From Couchioplanes caeruleus (lineage in GTDB: Bacteria; Actinomycetota; Actinomycetes; Mycobacteriales; Micromonosporaceae), in assembly GCF_003751945.1 (NCBI RefSeq), contig NZ_RJKL01000001.1, positions 1,860,001 to 1,924,000 on the forward strand: a stretch of 64,000 nt of DNA, read 5' to 3'. Of the stretch, positions 60,279 to 64,000 are shown piece by piece. The number at the start of each line of letters is the position of its first letter. Position 1 is the first letter of the stretch. The notes beneath the pieces are model-generated. The model searched no databases. It worked only from the letters and a program-made list of their open reading frames with translations, and had not been told where the DNA came from. The position numbers and the translations under genes are program-made.

Positions 60279-61321
60279 CCACCGCGGGCTGGGTCGCACT
60301 CGGCATCACCGTGCTCGGGGCGCTGAGCTACGGCACCGCGTCGATCCTGCAGGCCGTCGCCGCCCGGCGCAGCGCCGGCACCGTGCGCACCCTCGGCCAC
60401 CCGCTGTACCTGCTCGGCATCGGCTGCGACGTCCTGGCCTGGGTCGGCTCGATGGTCGCCCTGCGGGAGCTGGCCGTGTACCTGGTCGAGTCGATTCTCG
60501 CCGGCTCGTTGGCGGTCACCGTCATCGCCGCCCGGATCGTCCTCAAGTCCCGGCTGCGCCGGCGCGACGTCGCCGCCGTCGTGCTCTGCATCGCCGCGCT
60601 GGCCGTGCTGGCCCTGTCGGCCGGCCCCCAGCACGAGGTGGCGCCGGGCGACGTACGCGCCTGGTTGTGCATGGCGGCGGTCGTGCTCGCCCTGGCCGGC
60701 TGGGGCGCGGCCCGGTACTGCCCGCCCGGCGTGGTCGCCGCGCTCGGCGGGCTCTGCCTCGGCGGCGCCGCCCTGACCGGCCGTTCCCTGCCGGCGGCGA
60801 CGGACCTGCTCACCGAGCCGCTCATGCCGGCGCTGCTCGCCTTCGCGGTCACCGGCATGATGCTCTACGCCCACGCTTTGCAGAAGGGTCAGGTCGGGCC
60901 GGTGACGGCGGTGCACTGGACCGCAGAGGTCGTCGCGCCGTCCGCGGTCGCCCTGGTGCTGCTCGGCGACACCGTCCGGTCCGGATGGCACCTGCCGGCC
61001 GCGGTCGCCGGACTGGTCACCATCGGTGCGGCGGTGCTGCTGGCCACCGCACCCGCGACCAACGCGATGGCTCTGCCGCCGCCGACCACGACCCCGCAAC
61101 CGGCGCGCGTCCCCGAGGCGCAACGGATCATCTGGTGGGGTCCGCCACCCATCTGGATACCCCCGAGCCGCGCCCTCGCCGCCCTGACCGCGCCGCCGGT
61201 ACGCGAGCTCGCCACCCGGACCGCGCCGCCGGTACGCGAGCTCGCCGGAAGCCGGGCGGATCCGGCCCGGCCGGCGTGGGCCCCGCCGGTGCTGCATGCG
61301 GGTCCGTGGCACGACCTCTGA
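60275..61321 (+). CDS. DMT-superfamily-like integral membrane protein
   Basis: A 348-residue protein with about nine or ten helices of the EamA/DMT kind (VALGITVLGALSYGTASILQ, AVYLVESILAGSLAVTVIAA, VVAPSAVALVLLGDTV). A hydrophilic, Pro-rich C-terminal tail of about 80 residues contains a repeated TAPPVRELA motif. Many actinobacteria carry such proteins of unknown substrate. The start overlaps the propeller gene's stop. The tail repeat comes from a 28-bp DNA direct repeat. Confidence 0.72.
   Translation: MTTAGWVALGITVLGALSYGTASILQAVAARRSAGTVRTLGHPLYLLGIGCDVLAWVGSMVALRELAVYLVESILAGSLAVTVIAARIVLKSRLRRRDVAAVVLCIAALAVLALSAGPQHEVAPGDVRAWLCMAAVVLALAGWGAARYCPPGVVAALGGLCLGGAALTGRSLPAATDLLTEPLMPALLAFAVTGMMLYAHALQKGQVGPVTAVHWTAEVVAPSAVALVLLGDTVRSGWHLPAAVAGLVTIGAAVLLATAPATNAMALPPPTTTPQPARVPEAQRIIWWGPPPIWIPPSRALAALTAPPVRELATRTAPPVRELAGSRADPARPAWAPPVLHAGPWHDL
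61186..61246. repeat. 28-bp direct repeat in the DMT protein tail
   Basis: Twenty-eight bases beginning GACCGCGCCGCCGGTACGCG occur at 61186-61213 and again exactly at 61219-61246, period 33, so the duplication stays in frame and adds eleven residues. Confidence 0.85.
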
Positions 61322-61326
61322 CCGGC

Positions 61327-62307
61327 TTACCCGGCCCGGTTTCCCTGACGGGCCAGAGTGGATGCCGCGCTCGGGTCCTCGTCGCGCGGCGGCGCGGGGT
61401 GGCGAAGCTGGTCGAGGCGGACCAGCGCGATGCCCGCGATGATGAAGGTCCCGCCGACGCCCTGCGCCACGCTCGGCAGCTCACCGAGCACCAGCCAGGC
61501 GATCACGACCGCGAACAACACCTCGGTGAGCCCGGCGAACGACGCCAGTGCGGCCCCGAGCACGCGAGCGGCGGCGATGCCGGCGACGTACGCGACGACC
61601 GCGGCCACCAGCACCAGACCCGCGACCGGCACGATCCAGCTCATGACATGCCCGCCGAGCACGACCGTGCCGAAGGTGGCCCGCATCGGCATCGCCCCGA
61701 CCGCGCCCAGAACGAGCAGGATGATCGCTCCGCTGGCCATCCCCCCGCAGGCCAGGGCGATCGACGGCAGCCGCGGATCCACCCGCGCGGACAGCACGAA
61801 GTAGGCGGCCAGCCCGACCGCCGCCACCATCCCCCACAGCACCCCGACCGGATCGACCTCGGCACCCCCGCCGGCGAGATCGAGCACCAGCGCCAGCCCG
61901 GCAACCGCCGCCGCGGCGCCGGCGACGGTCAGCCCGCGGGGCCGCTCACCGTGGCGGGCCCACATCCAGAGCACGACCAGCACGATCCCGGAATACTCCA
62001 GCAGCAGGGCCACCCCGACCGGCAGATACCGTACGGCGTTGAAGAAGCCGACCTGCGCCCCGCCGACGGCCAGCAGGCCGAACAGCCCGATGTCACCCAG
62101 CGACCGGCCCGCCACCTGCCACCGTCCCCGCAGTGCGAACAGCGCGGGCACGAGCAGAATCACCGCGGCGGCACCGACCCGCGCGGCCACCGCCGCATCG
62201 GCCGACCACCCGGCATCGATCAGCGAGCGCGCAAACGTCCCGGAGGTGCCGAACGTGGCCGCGGACAGCAGCGCCAGCCCGAAACCCACCCCGGCCGACC
62301 GTCGCAT
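61327..62307 (-). CDS. EamA-family (DMT) transporter
   Basis: A 326-residue transporter with ten predicted helices in two EamA repeats (GFGLALLSAATFGTSGTFAR and, in the second half, VLWGMVAAVGLAAYFVLSAR). The end of each repeat shows the YLPVGVALLLEYSGIVLVVL and SFAGLTEVLFAVVIAWLVLG signatures. It probably exports or exchanges a small metabolite or amino acid. GGAAGGGG precedes the ATG at 62307. It runs convergent to the DMT-like gene next to it. A palindrome at 62375-62389 lies in its upstream region. Confidence 0.87.
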   Translation of the reverse strand: MRRSAGVGFGLALLSAATFGTSGTFARSLIDAGWSADAAVAARVGAAAVILLVPALFALRGRWQVAGRSLGDIGLFGLLAVGGAQVGFFNAVRYLPVGVALLLEYSGIVLVVLWMWARHGERPRGLTVAGAAAAVAGLALVLDLAGGGAEVDPVGVLWGMVAAVGLAAYFVLSARVDPRLPSIALACGGMASGAIILLVLGAVGAMPMRATFGTVVLGGHVMSWIVPVAGLVLVAAVVAYVAGIAAARVLGAALASFAGLTEVLFAVVIAWLVLGELPSVAQGVGGTFIIAGIALVRLDQLRHPAPPRDEDPSAASTLARQGNRAG

Positions 62308-62374
62308 GGGGCACCCCTTCCGGACCGAGCGCTGACAGGTCAGCCACACAGTATCCGGGCCTAGATCGACAACC

Positions 62375-62389
62375 GTCAGGGGCCCTGAC
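62375..62389. promoter_or_regulatory. 15-bp palindrome upstream of the EamA gene
   Basis: GTCAGGG-g-CCCTGAC is a perfect inverted repeat around one base, 68 bases upstream of the EamA start. A minus-strand TACTGT hexamer lies about 20 bases nearer the gene and could be a -10, which would put the palindrome over or just upstream of the -35 zone, a common operator place. Confidence 0.45.
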
Positions 62390-62421
62390 CGGGACGGGGA
62401 GCTGGAAGCGCGGCCGGTGAG

Positions 62422-62452
62422 CCCGGCGGCCCGCGGTGGGCGGGCCGCCGGG
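62422..62452 (-). terminator. 13-bp perfect hairpin after the CocE-like gene
   Basis: CCCGGCGGCCCGC (62422-62434) and GCGGGCCGCCGGG (62440-62452) with loop GGTGG lie 11 bases beyond the minus-strand stop at 62464. A strong T-less terminator is likely. Confidence 0.7.
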
Positions 62453-62463
62453 ACCGGGCCGGG

Positions 62464-64000
62464 TCAGTGGATCGGGACGTCCAGGTAGGAGCCGCCCGTG
62501 ATGGTGATCGACTTGTGGGGCGCGTTCTCGTCGTAGTAGAGCGAGTCGACCGTGTCGATCACCAGGGTCAGGGAGTGACCCTCCGGCAGGTCGTACGCGG
62601 TCGCCGTGAGGGGAAGGTCGACCGTGCGGGCGCCGCCCTTGGTGTCGAGCCAGGTGGTCGGGGCGTGGCTGATCAGCCAGGCGTTGCCGAAGATGTCGAG
62701 GTCGTACAGGTACGCCACGAGGGTGCCCTTGGGCTCGGTGCCGGTGAGTTCGAGGTGCAGCTTCGGGATGCCCCGGATGCGCTGGGTCCTGGACGGCCGT
62801 TCGGAGGCCCAGACCCCGGCACGGGACCGGTCCACCGTCGGTAGCCAGACCCACGGCTGCCATCCGGTGAAGGCGGCGAGACCGTTGGTGATCAGCGCGA
62901 TGCCACCGTTGGCGAAGGTGTCCTTGTCGGTCGGCAGGGTCTTGCTCCAGCCGGTCGAGGGGGCACCGCCCAGCAGGCCCGTGCCGTCCCACGTACGGAT
63001 GGAGCCGAGTCCGTAGCGGCGGTTGTCGCCGGAGAGGGCGGACCAGTCGGCGTACTTCTCGGTGGCCGCGTTGAGCGGCTTGATCTCCACCGGCGGCTCG
63101 GATTCGACGCCGGTGGCGACGCCGCGCAGGTAGTGGTCGAACCAGCGGTACAGGCTGTTCCACACCGCGTTGTCCAGGCCGGCGAGGCCGGTCAGCTCGG
63201 CGATCGCATGGTCGCCCGGGCGCAGCTCGAGGCGCTTCGGACCTTCGAGAGCCCCGTAGAAGTCGACGAGCTGGTTCGGCGGGAAGAAGGTGTCGCCCCA
63301 GCCGTTGGCGATCAGCACGGCGGGCTTGTTGGCGTTGAGGCCGTCGAGGTACGTCTTCGCGGACCGGGACCTGCCCCAGGCGGCGACCTCGGCCGCGTTG
63401 CGGTTGGCGAAGAAGTCGTCGAGGGCCTTGTCGAGCTCCGGACTCGGATCGCCCAGCGTGTCGGCGGCGATCTTCAGGAATCCGGCGGACTGCCGGTGCC
63501 TGGTCTCCTCGGCGTAGAGCGACCACACGATGTCGGTCCAGCCGCTCATCATCACGACGGCACGGATGCGCTTGTCGTGGGCCGCGCCGATCAAGCTGAT
63601 CCCTCCGCCGTAGGAGATGCCGGCGGTGCCGATGCGGTTCGGGTCGGCCGGGGTGTTGGCGAGGGTCCAGTCGATCACCCGCGACAGGTCGGCCATGTCC
63701 TTCGGGCCGGCCGTGTCGATCTGACCGCCGGAGAACCACCATCCGCGCGGGGTGTACGACACCACGACGTACCCGCGCCCGGCGAGGGTCTGGGCCTGGG
63801 CGGCGTACTCGAGGTCGTTGAGGCCCCAGCTCGACGGCAGGACCAGGGCGGGGTACCGGCCGGCGACCGCCGGCGCGACGACGTTGGCCTTGAGCACCGC
63901 GTCGCCGCTGGTGATGTCGACGAACTTGATGCCGGTGGTGGACCGCGCCGCCGCGGCGGCGGGGGCCGCCACAGGGGTGTACGTGGTCGCGGCGGCGGCC
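62464..64000 (-). CDS. CocE/X-Pro dipeptidyl-peptidase-like serine hydrolase, N-terminus off window
   Basis: At least 511 residues; the frame is still open at base 64000, so the start and probable signal peptide lie outside. The hydrolase core shows LPSSWGLNDLEYAAQAQTLA, YTPRGWWFSGGQ, the nucleophile elbow GTAGISYGGG, the Asp region IANGWGDTFFPPNQ and a His in RPGDHAIAE. The C-terminal jelly-roll (PP-binding) domain reads LPLTATAYDLPEGHSLTLVI and ends SITITGGSYLDVPIH. It cleaves Xaa-Pro peptides or esters. An Ala-rich stretch (AAPAAAAARS) near 63960 is probably the post-signal region. Confidence 0.85.
   Translation of the reverse strand, partial: AAAATTYTPVAAPAAAAARSTTGIKFVDITSGDAVLKANVVAPAVAGRYPALVLPSSWGLNDLEYAAQAQTLAGRGYVVVSYTPRGWWFSGGQIDTAGPKDMADLSRVIDWTLANTPADPNRIGTAGISYGGGISLIGAAHDKRIRAVVMMSGWTDIVWSLYAEETRHRQSAGFLKIAADTLGDPSPELDKALDDFFANRNAAEVAAWGRSRSAKTYLDGLNANKPAVLIANGWGDTFFPPNQLVDFYGALEGPKRLELRPGDHAIAELTGLAGLDNAVWNSLYRWFDHYLRGVATGVESEPPVEIKPLNAATEKYADWSALSGDNRRYGLGSIRTWDGTGLLGGAPSTGWSKTLPTDKDTFANGGIALITNGLAAFTGWQPWVWLPTVDRSRAGVWASERPSRTQRIRGIPKLHLELTGTEPKGTLVAYLYDLDIFGNAWLISHAPTTWLDTKGGARTVDLPLTATAYDLPEGHSLTLVIDTVDSLYYDENAPHKSITITGGSYLDVPIH

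Overview
The window is about 64 kb of very GC-rich actinobacterial DNA. Third codon positions are almost always G or C, GTG and TTG starts are common, and stop and start codons often overlap (ATGA, GTGA). It carries typical high-GC Gram-positive content: an ECF sigma factor with a zinc-finger anti-sigma factor, two giant LAL (AAA-LuxR) regulators, a Streptomyces subtilisin inhibitor-like protein, a deazaflavin nitroreductase-type domain, STAS/anti-sigma-kinase proteins and a MarP-like protease. Two methyl-accepting chemotaxis proteins and two diguanylate cyclases point to a flagellated or zoosporic actinomycete. A Micromonosporaceae member such as Actinoplanes fits, but that is inference. No rRNA, tRNA, CRISPR array, phage module or replication origin was recognised.

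Layout. 0-4 kb: on the minus strand, ECF sigma, anti-sigma, ABC ATPase and a partial ABC permease, then a LuxR-type regulator. 4-9.3 kb: a Tat-exported flavoprotein oxidase, a tandem universal stress protein, a PhoX-like secreted protein and a PAS-GGDEF protein. 9.3-14 kb: an acyl-CoA dehydrogenase, a DASS dicarboxylate transporter and a tartrate/malate-type dehydrogenase, apparently one operon. 14-19.4 kb: a LexA-like repressor, an enoyl-CoA hydratase behind a palindromic operator, a membrane-anchored zincin with elastin-like pentapeptide repeats, a PQQ-propeller protein and a possible toxin-antitoxin pair. 19.4-23.5 kb: a secreted tripeptidyl aminopeptidase and an MFS/GH88-like pair. 23.5-31.6 kb: an acyl-CoA dehydrogenase divergent from a tightly overlapping run of CoA-transferase, acyl-CoA ligase, metal ABC ATPase, permease and binding lipoprotein, followed by a PepSY protein.

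31.6-40.6 kb is the most plastic part. It holds a frame-broken gene fragment behind an RBS-sequestering inverted repeat, two LAL regulators separated by 20-bp tandem repeats, and a pair of insertion sequences. An IS701-type element sits in the last codons of the second LAL gene, and an IS630-type element sits in that element's own CTAG target duplication. The fragment of a further gene lies just beyond. 40.7-46.1 kb: an SMP-30-like propeller, the SSI-like inhibitor, a small ORF, an AMIN-like secreted protein, a deazaflavin/hemerythrin fusion and a STAS-HATPase fusion with a STAS partner. 46.1-64 kb: RtcB, two chemoreceptors, an esterase, a GDSL hydrolase, an M14 carboxypeptidase, the MarP-like protease, an amino-acid binding lipoprotein, a membrane GGDEF protein, a YVTN propeller protein, two DMT-type membrane proteins and a partial CocE-like hydrolase.

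Functionally the window mixes envelope and stress sensing, secreted proteolysis and its inhibition, and acyl-CoA metabolism next to metal uptake. The candidate least explained by known modules is the overlapping CoA/metal-uptake gene run at 24.6-30.1 kb.
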